Positions 12,964 through 25,150 of a stretch of 64,000 nucleotides of DNA are shown piece after piece. The notes below the pieces were generated by a model that was not told the DNA's origin, searched no databases, and saw only the letters and a list, made by a program, of their open reading frames with translations. Both the position numbers and the translations under genes were made by a program. The stretch covers positions 1 to 64,000 of the forward strand of contig QEYB01000347.1 of NCBI GenBank assembly GCA_017562135.1, written 5' to 3'. Within the stretch, counting starts at the first letter, position 1. Every line of letters starts with the position of its first letter. The DNA comes from Dipylidium caninum. Taxonomy: Eukaryota; Platyhelminthes; Cestoda; Cyclophyllidea; Dipylidiidae.

Positions 12964-15107
12964 CAGATCACCTCAGGCGATCGTCTACTGCGTTGCCTAC
13001 GTGTTTATCGACACTCGGAGGTTTTGACACGCACATTCAGTTCTCCAACTCGGGAGGAGGTGGAGGAGGAGGAGTCCACATTACTCATTCAATCATCTCT
13101 CACAATTGTAAATGCATTTCGCCCCTAACCTCATAGGAAATGGCGCTGGCTTCTTTAAGTTCCTTTTTCACTTTTCGCATAAAACAGACCGCAACCATCT
13201 TCGTCCACCTGTCACCTGAAAACGGGTCACCTTCTACTCGCCTGTGGCCACAGTCCCCTTTCTTCACACAATCTTGTAGCCGACTGTCCGTCTTCTCCGT
13301 CATGGAGTCGTGCGCAGTCAACACCACTTCTACTTCATCGTCCATGAATAACTGAAAGCAAAAGGGGAAACTAAGGTTTATTAAAAACACTTTGATTCTC
13401 TTGGTGAAATAATGAATAGTGGAAATCACTACTCGAAAACGAGTGAAGCGTTTCACCTACGAATTTATGATTGGCGTTTAAGTTGCATTTTTCAAAAGTA
13501 TTCTTCTAACGATGGACAATGCACGCTCTGCCTGGAGCAAGTCGGACTGCCATGGTCGACGGGCAGAAGCTGTCATGTCGCCCTAGAAAAGTGGAAGAGG
13601 AAGGCTTCCACCGGCGACTTCGATAATCTCAATAATCCTCATAACCACATAAGGAATAAAGTTTACACCATATCAGAAGCGAACTTCACAGAGGTTTCAC
13701 TCGGCCTTGTCACCACCCAGGAAACGACTGTTTAAGCGGGAGAACACAGTCGAAAACAGATAAGGGATGGCTCGCATATTCCAACAAAGACAACTTTGGA
13801 CATATCCAATCCAATCGTCATTACTATTTAGCCACACACTAACTTCACGTCCGAAGTGGCTGTTCAAGCAAGCGAGAAGACTGAGTGCAAGACAGCACAA
13901 ACGCTGGAGGTGAAGAATGAATATTCCTTCACTGAGGAAATGCTCCAGGAAAGGAGAAAAGTAACATCAGAAGAGGAAAGAAGCATGAATGGTTGGATTG
14001 GCTGAGAAGAGTCACCCGCGACAAAACGTAGACACCCGAACAGAAAGACAAAGGACGCGCTGAAATTGTTAATCCCTTTGTTGCAAGACGGAAAAACAAG
14101 ATAAATAATGATAGACACACAGTTGAACAAGTGCTGGACAGACTTCTTCGTCGTCGCTGCAATCAACGTCTCATCCATGACATTGCTTGGACGTGTACAT
14201 TATTCTACCTGAATTAATAAAGGCACTGGAAAGAAGGACTCAAGCGCTTTTTAAATGAGGGAAAATGGGAGGGTGAATACCACCCTTCTAGACCGCGGGA
14301 GGCGCATCAGCACCCAATGAGTCAGGCGAGTACCATCGTGAGTCGCGATTCCCACCAAAATAGAAGAATCTGACCCCTCCGCCTCACTATCCACCACATT
14401 CTTATTAGTTATTTCAAATCCCTCGGTTATATCTGCCTTGAGCGACAAAGTGAACACGAGGTAAGGCTAAATGAGTTCATTTAGGAAGGTGGGAACTTTT
14501 ATTTGAATTGGCGCAGGATACGCCGTTGGTTGGCTACAGCATCGCGAAGGCAGTTGATGTTATTGTTTTGGATGAGACATAGACGGGAAGTGGAGGTGGA
14601 TGCTGTTTGATTGGTGAGGTGGTGGAGTCATCGATGAAAAGAGTTGGCTGCGTCTCCTCTTCTGCGCTTCGTCACGTCTCCACTCACCCACTGCCCTCCT
14701 TGCCAAGGTGAATATTCATGTTAGGGGACAAGTCAGTCGTTCCTCCGCCCTCCTCACCGTCAGACTGTAAACGTTCCAACAGGCAGCCATGAGAATCTCC
14801 TAGCTTGAGGCTTCGCCTTACGGCGTTTCTTCAGTCTACTCGTTTGAAATGGTGAGTTTCCCCTCGCATGGCATAATTAATAAGAGTCACTTTCACCGCA
14901 GTAATCACGACAAATGATGTATTCTGAACAGCGCAATGATAACGGAAAAACAAATGTTTTCTGTCAATGTCCTGTCTTGGCCCCACCTTGTGCTTCTACC
15001 TGGGTGTCGAGACACAACGTCATTCTGCGTCTTGCCTGCATGGCATAAGCTCTGCCCGCGTGTCGGTAGAGAGATTAACAAGCTTCTGAGAACTGCATGG
15101 AACATCG
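12964..15107. other. No gene recognised
   Basis: Short frames on both strands. A minus-strand hydrophobic frame at 13864-14178 has no signal or partner exon that I can support. Confidence 0.3.
13053..13074 (+). repeat. (GGA)n run
   Basis: GGAGGAGGTGGAGGAGGAGG is an imperfect trinucleotide run. Confidence 0.7.
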
Positions 15108-15682
15108 CTCATGTAGTAAGTTGTGAGCAGAGTTTTAGTTTGGAGAAGACGTCAACTGACATCTAGTCACAGTTTGTCAGTGAGCTTTGCAGGCGGCTGG
15201 ATCACTCGAAGATGACGACTGGTCTCCACCCGCTGAACTCTCATGTGCCTTCGCGTGTGGACAGTTTGAGCTGCGGTCGAAAGAATCTGACCGATATTTT
15301 GACCTATTTGAGGCTCGGCCACGCGGCTTCCCCCAATTCCGACCAAGTAGGCGTTGCGAACGTCACTTTCCATAGTGCCATTTCTTGGTGCAATCTAAGC
15401 TTGGTGGTGCGAGAATGCTGTCTGTCAAGCAATCTCCGGAAAAGCCGTGTGGTCCATATGTCCTTGTTTATATGGCAGTGTAAAGAAGTCAGAGGAGATG
15501 AATTGTTCAGTTCCAGATCTATATTCCGACTGTTGCTGCCTCGATCAGGAGTTGTGATTTACCTCTGCATCAGAAACTTCGCGAAAGCAGAGCTTCCTTG
15601 AGGGCAGCACCTGGGAAGGAATGTCACCGTAGACATTCTCTGCACAGACGGCGTGAAGTGAAACGCCTCACAGCGAAATCCC
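15108..15682 (+). repeat. R1 interspersed repeat, copy b
   Basis: This is the best-matching partner of copy a, colinear with several small indels. A long frame ending KAELP aligns with a frame ending TARLY in copy a, with conserved QC(R/K)E.RG between them. Identity is moderate, so the copies are old. Confidence 0.7.
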
Positions 15683-16689
15683 TTTCAGCGCCTCTCCCCA
15701 CCACTCTCGCCCCACTCCCCCCAACCTTAATTGCTCACAAGCCTCTGGGCTGTTTTTCGCAGTAAACCTATTGTCCCGATTTTTCTACTCTGTGCTCAGA
15801 GTGGAGACGTAACACTCTAAATAACTAAGTCAACGGACGTAGAGTCGATTGGTGTTATGCACTGTAACGAGATTTGATCGTGTTCCCAAGTGCTTTTCTT
15901 GGTTTTCTCGCTTCCTCCTACCAACAGCTTCACGAATCTCCTTTCTCTGTGGCGTGGACCTTGACTCTGATCCACCTGAAACACCGATGATGATGTGGAG
16001 TTACTTCTGCGAACACGACCATAGCAAAACTTCTCACCCAACTGGATTCGGTGTAGCGATTGTCACCTGCTGCCTGCACCCAGGTCCCTAGCTCAGCATG
16101 TCCAACCACTGAATCAGGTGCCTCCCTCTCAGAGGTGCAGCTCACGAAACTGCTTGCGGCAACTGATCCATTTCACTGCAAGCGAATCAGTCCGCTTACT
16201 CCATCTGGGCTGCTAAGCTTCCTACCTCGAGCAATCAGTTACCAAGTAACGAGTCGCCTCAATTACCTTAGGATGACAGGACATCACACGTTGTTCTCAT
16301 TGTGATTGTTGGAGTTGTTGTGGCTCATTCTTGTCTGATTCTCACGTTCACGAGAGTCAGACAAGAAGGAGTCGCGATAAGCCCAACAATCAAAATGAGA
16401 AGAACAACTACAACGGCCCATGATCAACCAGCTGGAGACATTTAAAAAGAAGGTCCCACAAGTGCCCGAAGAGCAAGCAGTGGATGACTACTACGACACC
16501 CAATGACCAGCCCCACATTTCAATGGCGCTTCCGCCCGACGCACATCTCACACCTCATCTGCTGGCCTACACGCTGCTGCAGCTGATACGGTGATACTCA
16601 GTCTGTCGGCAACAGAGAAACTGCTCCTCGCAAAGTGAGTGACGGCCAAATTGCAATTATTTATCAAATCTCCTCTGGCCTTTTCTCCT

Positions 16690-16770
16690 CTCCCTGTGAC
16701 TTCTCGGGACGCAGACGGAAGCGGAGCAGGAGACGGAGGCAGCTAGAAAACGAAGATCGCTTGATGCAAC
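16690..16770 (+). repeat. R7 short repeat, copy a
   Basis: GACGCAGACGGAAGCGGAGC, GGAGACGG and GAAAACGAAGATC match 20428-20490. Only about 70 bases are clearly similar. Confidence 0.35.
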
Positions 16771-16844
16771 AGCCAAATCCCATTGTAGTGCGTGACACTA
16801 ACCCACGCCACGTCAGTTGACTCAGTAGTTCAGGGTGTTAAATT

Positions 16845-16866
16845 CCCACTCCCTACCCCCCCGCCC
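16845..16866 (-). other. G-quadruplex motif
   Basis: C-runs of 3, 3, 7 and 3 with loops of 3, 2 and 1 form a G4 motif on the minus strand. Confidence 0.6.
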
Positions 16867-17059
16867 AAGAGTTACTTGAATAAGGAAATACAGCAAGTGT
16901 TTGAGTCTAATTGGCAGCATTTTTTTCCGCCTTTGCCATCTGCTTGCCACGCATGCCACTTTGGTGCCTGTCCTGAAATTTACAAGTCAGAGTAGGGGGA
17001 TAGGAGAGTCGAACCAAATGGTTGTAGGAGAACGGGGCGCGAGTGGCGCTGAAAGGCAA

Positions 17060-17170
17060 GAGGAGAAACTGTGGTAAGGGAAGGCGGCATTGAACGACGG
17101 CAAAATTATGTCTTGCTGGAATGAAAACCGGGTCCCGTTTGCCAGCTACTGACGCTTTCGATCTTCGCCT
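17060..17170 (-). repeat. R6 repeat, copy a (inverted)
   Basis: The reverse complement reads GAAAGCGTCAG, GGCAAACGGGACC and GGTTTTCATTCCAGCAA. It matches 37215-37300, including the following AATTTT..C segment. Confidence 0.45.
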
Positions 17171-18514
17171 CCCAAAATGACAGACGAAAGTGGAGGGGAG
17201 TAGCGGTTGGTAAGGAGCGTGATCCAGAGCTTCCTCCGGCCTAACGTACAGTCGAGTGGGAAATGCAAGATACGGCGGAGGAAGGTATTGGAAAAAAAGC
17301 GAGTTAATAACTTCCACGAGACTGACAAACGGAGAAGGAACGCCTCGAACTATAAAGCCTCAAATCGTGACCTCTTCTAGCGGCCAAAACTTATCTTGAG
17401 AGAATTCGCTGCTCCCATGTCAAAGGAATCGGACGATAAGCGAACAAGTCCAAACTCACCATGGTTCATGGATGGATGCGTGATGGTATGTCGAAAGTTG
17501 CCTGTTGCGCAATTCTCTCCAGCATGGAATTGTGCACGGTCCGACTGCCAGAAAGGTCCTATGGAAGGTACACGAAGCAGGAAGTAGGAGTCACGCACAA
17601 TTGCAGCTTCACCGACACAGAATGCGCATGGAGGCATTGCATACAGGTAATGAGAGGCCAAAGGTTGGTTTCAAGCAGATGCCACACATTGTGAGGCGTA
17701 ATTTCACCCTACCCAGCATGCGCTCTATAGCTCTGGCTTTCAAATGTGTATGATGACGACGCAATTATTTTCTCGCTAGGGCATCCAAACCCCGTCCTGT
17801 GACAGTGCGGCAAGACGAACTCGCGGCGTCATGAAGGTGTGGTTAATGTGTTACCGTGTGCAAAGTTCATGTCATTGGTTCATGGGGACTGTTCGAGTGA
17901 AGGGAAGTGGATTCCGCCTCTCGTGAAGCCGGCACTTCGGGCACTACCACTTGAGCTTCTTCTCTGTTGAATGTACAAAATGGTCAGAAATACGATAGAA
18001 CTCGTTTCATTTTGGAGATTGGCGAAGTAACAATTGCAGGAATGAAGGAAGCCAATATTCTGCGCGAGGTTGGAAAGCTGTGCTTTTTCTTCAGATCTCT
18101 TGGGCATAGAAGGCCGGTCACTCAATGAAACCTTGCTTTAGGAAGTCCCTGATGCAGAGAGGAATCACCATTGCTGCGTCCAGGCAGTGGGAGTGGAGTG
18201 GAGACTGTACAGCTAGTAAGTTCTCCGCCTCCGACGAGTCCCCTTCAGCCTGCATTTGCGCACCAGTACGCACACAGTGCAGCATAATACGACGGGATGA
18301 AGAGTTACGCTCCCAGGGTCTCCCAAGTGGGATTCGAGGAAAGTCCTGTGATGGTTATATCTCCAGCTTTCCAAAGTAGCGGCACTTTTGTAAAAGGGTG
18401 TCCACAATGCTATTCTGTTTTAGATGATCCATTGCCGCACTGGACTGTACTTTAGGCCCTCATTTCGGCCTCACACCTGTGTATTTCAAATTGGCCATGC
18501 TCCTTACAAACTGC

Positions 18515-18620
18515 GCAAAACTTGGGAGACGAGGCTCGAAAGCCTCAGCAGATGGGAATGCAAACATTTAAATAGTAGTAGCAGGCACATAGGACCTCTG
18601 CCTCCCGCCGCCATTCTCCC
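18515..18620 (+). repeat. R6 repeat, copy b
   Basis: CGAAAGCCTCAGC, ATGCAAACAT and AGTAGTAGCAGGCA match 37210-37265. Downstream similarity is weak. Confidence 0.4.
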
Positions 18621-21600
18621 CAATCTTAGTCCTCCACAAGCCTCCATGGGCCAAAATCTCACGTGTGGCAAACAGAAGGCGAGAACAAATTCTTACAATG
18701 AGGGTGGAAAGACGGAGGAATTGGGCAATTAACATTTACTCAGCTATGTCAACCGCAATGGGATTTGACTCATTTGTTTTTCTTCGTTTTCTCATTTCCT
18801 CCTTCTCCTTTTCCCATTCCGTCTGCTTAGCTCAACACTCTCCCTCATGTATTTGCTTGGCAAAATAAGTGCAGCAGGCGCGAGCACATGCGCTTCTGCA
18901 ATGCAGAAAATACGAGACGAGTAGTCACGAGGAGAGTAGAGAAGACGAAGAAGAGGAGAGGCGAAAGTAGTGCAATTCGACTCTGACTCACTTCGCGAGG
19001 AGCGGTTTGTCTGTTGCCGACACAACCTGGGTATCAGAGTATCAGAACGCTCTCCATATCAGCGTGAAGCGGCTAAGTTATCGACAATTAAGGCAACTGT
19101 TGCAGTGATTTTTAGGCCGACACATGACGTGTGAGTTGTGCGTTGGGGTGAAGCACTATCAAAATTTGCGGCTGTTTATTTGGGTCATAGCAGTCGTCGT
19201 CCACTGCTTGCTCTTCGGCAGTTGTAGAGTCTCCAGCAAGACCATCATGGGTTGATGCTAGTGTTTAGAGTGTGGTTTATTTTTGATGTGACTGTTGTGA
19301 TTGTTGTGACTCCTCCTTCTTGCTCGTTTCTTGATGAGTTGAAGAGTAACAGCATACAAACTCCTGTATCGACGGGCGACAGGGAAGAGATAGGGCCCAA
19401 ACCTGAGACGTCATGTCATGTTAAGTTGATAGAATCGTCTCGTTGCTTGGCAATTGGCTGCTTGAAGTAAAAAGCTTAGTGTTTCAAATGGGCCAATCGT
19501 ACTGAATCACTTGCAGTAAATTGTGGTTCGGACACCGACATCAGGGTGGTGAGTTGTACCTACGAGAAGATGGCATTCAAATCGGTGTGTGGACGTACTA
19601 AAGTAGGGAAGGAGGGGACAACCGCTAAGTGGAGTCGACTTGGGTGGAGGCGATGACAGTAAGTCAGGTATTTGTTCAACATCAGGTAGGAGGATTGAAC
19701 ATATTCCAAGGCTGATGGTTGAAGGTAGGTAAAATTGTGGGAGTGGGAGGGAGCCCCTCCAAAATCGACGCGAAATACGTTATATTTTGCATAGAATGAA
19801 GAGGGAGGACTCGATGAACTTCCACTTGAACGGGAAGCGGCCTCCAGTCGATGGAGGAAGGCGATCTGATTTCTCTCTCTTCAGTCAAGTCAAACGACGA
19901 GCCGACCTGACGCAATGTGCGAGGTTACACGCGGTGCTGATAGTGCGTGCCACATGTCCACGAAATCCCTAACCTACGTGGCAGACAATTGAAAATATCC
20001 AAAATCCATACATGAGGCAAGTAACCGTGTCGTTGGCGAAGGGATGCTGCCGCGATGAGGTTTCGCAGCGGTGAGAAGACGGCGGTCGCCTTCCTCTGTC
20101 TCTGCTCTCAACATCTTGCCCTTCAAGCTCAATGCATGGTACTTGGTGTGGACCACGCTCGCTGTGACGGAGCACCTACTCCCATGTGAGAAGCTTGGCT
20201 GTGGTGGAGGTGGCAAAAGCCACTCTTCACATCATCGACACCATGATCTCGGTCAAGTGACTTGGTGTTCCAGGTAGACCAGGCTCTGTGTCAGAATCGA
20301 GGCGCTCGTCACGGAGTAAGGAGGAGAAGTCAGACATGTAAGACCAAGTGAGAAATCGAAGAAAAACCAGCCCTCTACACTTGTGTTACTGTGGCTTGCC
20401 TAGCAAAGACATGCGGTAGAGTTTCGAGCGACGCAGAGGTAAGCGGAGTGGGAGACGGCGAAATCGAGAAAACGAAGATCAACAACTGAGCAGCAAACTG
20501 CGATGTCGGCTGAGACAAGTAGCCTAAAGAGAGGGTCACGTCTTCTACTCACCATCACAGGAAACGATGGCTCGTGTATGAAATGAGATTTGTAGTATGC
20601 TTTACTTATCCCGCCAGCAGAAGCATGTCATCATGTACAGAGCACATATCAGTCTTATTCCCATGCAAAACATGAACCGGAATGAAGTGAACTGTTGGGA
20701 AAAGGTTTGTTCCGAGCACCAACTGCGCAACAGATTTGCATGCATGTCGTTTCAACCTTCACGGCAAAATGATCTCGGGCGCAAGTGAGGGCTCAACTGG
20801 GTACATTTTCACCTGCTGGAAGGCAGGCCTCTGGACATCACGAAGTATTCTGCTCTTCTCGCCGTCCTTGCTTGCATAACGACATACTAGAGATAACTAT
20901 GGGGCTGCCAAACGGAGAGCCTGTGAAAGAACATGGGAATGCTCGCAAATGTTGCAGGCAATGCTATGCACCCGTGTCCAGTCACATGTGAGCTTGACCT
21001 GAAACGAGCAACAGCTTTCACTTCCGCCGATGCGTGCAAGTCACCCAGTCGTCCCTTCTACGTGGTGTCACTGAGCCAGCTGTGCGAAGACTTGCAAGAA
21101 TGAGGATGATAGTCGACATTGCGGAGGAGCTCTTCCCCTCCGTGTATGGGTGACAACGCGGACCTGATTGTGAATGCAAACTGGTAAGTGCGAGAGTGAC
21201 CCCAAGCAGGACAACATCTACGTGGCTGACCTCTTCGCATCGTGCTCCTGACGCGTTAAATGAACTCTGAACAGGTCTTGCGACTTTCGCTCCATTGTAA
21301 TCAGTGTCAGTGATTAATACGGCGTGAGTTGCAGTTGGTCGGGTGCATCAGAGATGACAATCGACACCAACTGCATCAGGACATGCCAAAACAGTTAAGG
21401 TATGAAAACCAACAATGGACTCTTAAACGACTTCCCCAAATCGCCACGTAATCTTGCAATGCACTCAGTTAGGCGGTATGAAGCTAATGAAGAGGAGTCT
21501 TCGGGACGTCGGGGCAGAGGGAAAGGCGGCTTAGCGATGTATCTTATGCTCCCACCTACACATTGGCGCGCCTGTGGCCTCAGCTCTTGAGAGGATGTCT

Positions 21601-22687
21601 GCAGAGACAGACGAATTTTACAGCCTCATGAGTGGCAAATGGAGACGACAGCTGCCATTTGAAAGCACAATTTTGCTTCAGGAAGATGGGAAAGCGTCAC
21701 TGAGCGTCACGAGGTGGAAGTGGGGAGAGACGGAACTTTCTTAGAATGATATTAATTGCCGGTTACATTTCGTGTGATATCAGTGTGGCCTAACAGAAGC
21801 AAAGAAGCGCAACCGCCCAGTTCGATTGTACTTCCATGTAACACATAGTTCATTGGTTTTGGAAGAAGCAAAAGCACGTCAAAATAATGCAAACAGAGGA
21901 GCTCAACTCCACTTTATGAGGTGAAGTAGTTAAGAAGCTGGTCGAAATTGTATCATCCCTCATCTGTGTGCCACATTCCCAGTGAGATGTCACGGCGTGG
22001 TTGAACCCACCTGCGCTCTGAGGCGAGTTGGGTCTTAACTGATTGAGGCATCACTCTCAGTCCCCCGCATAACCACCAAGGCGAGAAGCAGGACGGGGCC
22101 AAATTTCTTCTAAGTATTTCCGAGATTGAAATGCGGCTTTTGACGTAGGAAAGTGTTGTCAACGTTGAGCTGACGTCAAAGTGGAATCAGTAAGCATCGG
22201 GTACCCCATCAGGCACAAGCCCTACACCGCCGCCTGGTGAGAGGACAAACTGCAGCCATCAGAATTATATTGCGTTAACCATGACGGTCTTCGTGACGGT
22301 GCCGACATCCTGGGATTCGAAGCAGTCTCGCTCCACAGTGCCCCTAGCACGTAGTGCATAAGGTCGGTGAGGTTTACGCACGGCAGAGTAACAGGCCGCT
22401 AACAAAAGTATCCATACTCTGTTTTTGGCATATTCTCACTTGTTGTTACTTTAGTTCTTACGAACCACCTAGTTACAGTTTTGTTATTGCTCTCTCGGCG
22501 TTGGGCTTGTAATTTCTTTGTATTGTTTGATTCTCCATTTTCGGATGCCTCCGTGTCTAATTGCAAAAGAGCTCCCTCCACCACCAATTCCACACCAGTG
22601 CATCCTACAGTAAGAAGGTCTCAGATACCAAATTTGAAAGCAAACTAAACTGTGTTTAAAACGTCTGTGGGGAAGGAGTGAAGGAGC
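18621..22687. other. No gene recognised except R7
   Basis: Four kilobases with no frame over about 80 codons and no sign of splice-linked exons. An AT-rich palindrome (TTAATTAATTAA) lies just beyond, near 22832. Confidence 0.35.
20415..20500 (+). repeat. R7 short repeat, copy b
   Basis: This is the partner of 16690-16770: GACGCAGAGGTAAGCGGAGT, GGGAGACGG and GAAAACGAAGATC. It is purine-rich, so part of the similarity may be compositional. Confidence 0.35.
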
Positions 22688-22765
22688 GATTGACGAGCTC
22701 CTTTCTTGCCTCCTGCACAAATTCCAATAAATGTGTATCGATGTATAGCCTTCTCCAACTGACAC
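22688..22765 (+). repeat. R3 repeat, 3' block only
   Basis: GACGAGCTCCTTTCTTGCCT through AATGTGTATCGATGTATAGC and CTTCTCC matches 24218-24290 with very few mismatches. It is the best conserved piece of this family. Confidence 0.6.
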
Positions 22766-23949
22766 AATGTGTGGTACTTGCAAAATGGTGGAATTTTAAT
22801 GTCTGCCCTTCCGTGATGTAAAAAGAAGGCTTAATTAATTAAATTAGACATTGAGCATTTCTCTGACAGACAAAATATGTCGCAAATCGAGGAATGGGCG
22901 AATGGAGAAGAATTATCAACAGTTCACCAGTGGATTTTGCTGCAACTACACCCATTCAAGACACCATTTCTACGTCGGCTTTGGCAGTGCACGATTTTCG
23001 ACAGCGTCCAAAGATGGATCTACTGATTGATGCGTATTCTTCGCTGCTATCTGATTGGTGCTTCTAGGACATTTGCCGATTGGTGGAACCGTCGTGGCGC
23101 CCGACACGTCGATACGCATGCATCGACTGGAGTCGACTTGGCTGTCACTGAGAAACCGGGAGTGTTTCCAAATCTGTCTTATTGCTATTTGTTCTCGTGG
23201 CCTATAAATTTGGAGGTCGTCAGAAAGGTGCTTTCTCGTGTATGACCGCGTCACGAGTTGCTGTTGGCCATGATTGATGGGGTGAGTGGCTTGCGGGACG
23301 GCTCTTCTGCTATCCGTTGTAGATCTACGATCGAAGATAGGAATACAGGGAGACAAATTGATGAGGCGATTGTGCCTCAGATGACACAAAATCTCGGGGC
23401 ATAAAATTTATGCCACGGTATGTAACAAGCACTCACCCGCACAAATTCCGTCTCTTTGTTCCCTTGACACAAACTTGGAAAGCTTCTCGGATGTCGGTCG
23501 TGTCGGACAAGGACGGACGTTGTTCTTCTTAGCCTTCACGCATTTACCAGCGTAGATCTCCTCATTTTTACCTACTAGAGCGCGTAGCGGAGGAAGCTCT
23601 TTACTAGCCTCTTTTTCTTCACCTTTCAGCACAGGTTATTGATATCACTGATCGGGTACCTCAGGAAGTGATCTTGTCACTAAGCTTCATTCAATGGACA
23701 CACGGATAGTGTGGGAGCAGGTTGTCAGTGAAGCAACGGTCCGTAGGAGGTCAAATGAAGCCTGACATTTGGTGCTAGGGCACCGTCAGTTTGTGTTCTC
23801 CACTCGAATAGCTAGACCTGGGACGCACACGCCTCCGCATCACGAGAGTTGTCTGGATGAGAATTATGCGACTTCTATTTTACTTATTTGTAGTTTTGGC
23901 AACCTGCCCCAACAGAATGGCAGAAATATATACGTCGCCTTGAACGTAA

Positions 23950-24300
23950 GTAGTCACCATTTGTGTCCAACCCGTCTGCTTGACGTATCAGACATTTTCT
24001 AATGTTGCACTGTCCTGTCCTGCCAACATGACAGTTATCTGGTTCGGCATGGAAGTAGTGGTGTCCTACTTGCCTTGACCAGACTTCTCGCTTTGCATGC
24101 AGCATCGCCGCGGCCGACTTCACCGCCAAAACTACGAAGGCGTAGAAGGGTTTGCCCACGAATCGAGGGCCCGCTTCCCAACGGCAACACCTCAATCCCT
24201 CTTCGGCGACCTGCGGTTGACGAGCTCCTTTCTTGCCTCATGCACAAATTCCAATAAATGTGTATCGACGTGTAGCCTTCTCCACGGATCCGTCGTAGGT
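23950..24300 (+). repeat. R3 repeat, copy a
   Basis: TTGTGTCCAACCCGTCTGCT at its start matches 32401 onward. Its middle matches 32520-32610, and its final 75 bases (GACGAGCTCCTTTCTTGCCT onward) match 22688-22765 with only a few differences. Confidence 0.55.
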
Positions 24301-24867
24301 TGCGTTGTGGGAAGCAATGCTGGTCAATGGATAAAAGTTTTTCTTTAATCGTCCCCTGTGTCGACGATATTTTTACCACCGTCCACAGTCTACTATATTT
24401 CTAAACATTTGTTCATGTGTCCTCTAATTAGGAGATTAACTATAAGTGTTGTGGCCCTCTTTTATGTGAGCGACGTGTCGCACTCTCTATTGAAAATTAT
24501 GCGGTGTGGTGTGGACTGTGTCAAGAAACCCGAGAACCGGCAACTTCAAGTGATTTTGTCACGATACTGTTTGCTTCATGGCAGTCGATGTTAATCTCAC
24601 AGTGGAATGTTCACCAAGTTGATTGAACTGGGCACTGGTCGAGGAAAGTGGACAGCGACATTGTCGAGAGCACACAAACCAGACACGTGACAGAAGTCGC
24701 GCCAGTTTGGGGAAAGACTAGCATCACATTCTGATTTTTCACGTGGCATCGAGCCAGGCAACCTGATGAAACTTATTCGAATGATCTCAGGACCTCTATA
24801 GCTTTCCACCCGCAGTATTTATTTATCCCTTCATCCATGCAAATATGCTTACATGTAGCAGTATTGT

Positions 24868-25150
24868 TCATCTTCAACGCCGTAGATGTCAATTTACCAG
24901 GCAGGATGGCACGGTGGTCGACATGTTGGCTCAACTCCGCAAATTGGTAACCTGCATGTTGGAGGCCTTTTGTGATGTATGATTAGAGAATGACAGTGGC
25001 TCGAGGGCGAAGTCGGTGAGTGGGACAAAAGCGTGGATTCGTATGAGAATTAACAACCAACGAGTCTGCACTGGACTAGTCATAGGCATGGAGAAGGCGG
25101 ATTCAACTCACGACTCTGTCACTTCTGGTGTACATCTGCAAAGACCTCCA
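24868..25150 (+). repeat. R4 repeat, first part of the split copy
   Basis: It matches 38975-39215: CTTCAACGCCGTAGATGTCA, TTGGTAACCTGCATGTTGGA, GGCTCGAGGGCGAAGTCGGT, ACAAAAGCGTGGATTC and GTGTACATCTGCAAA all have close counterparts. Homology stops near 25150 and resumes at 27865. Confidence 0.7.
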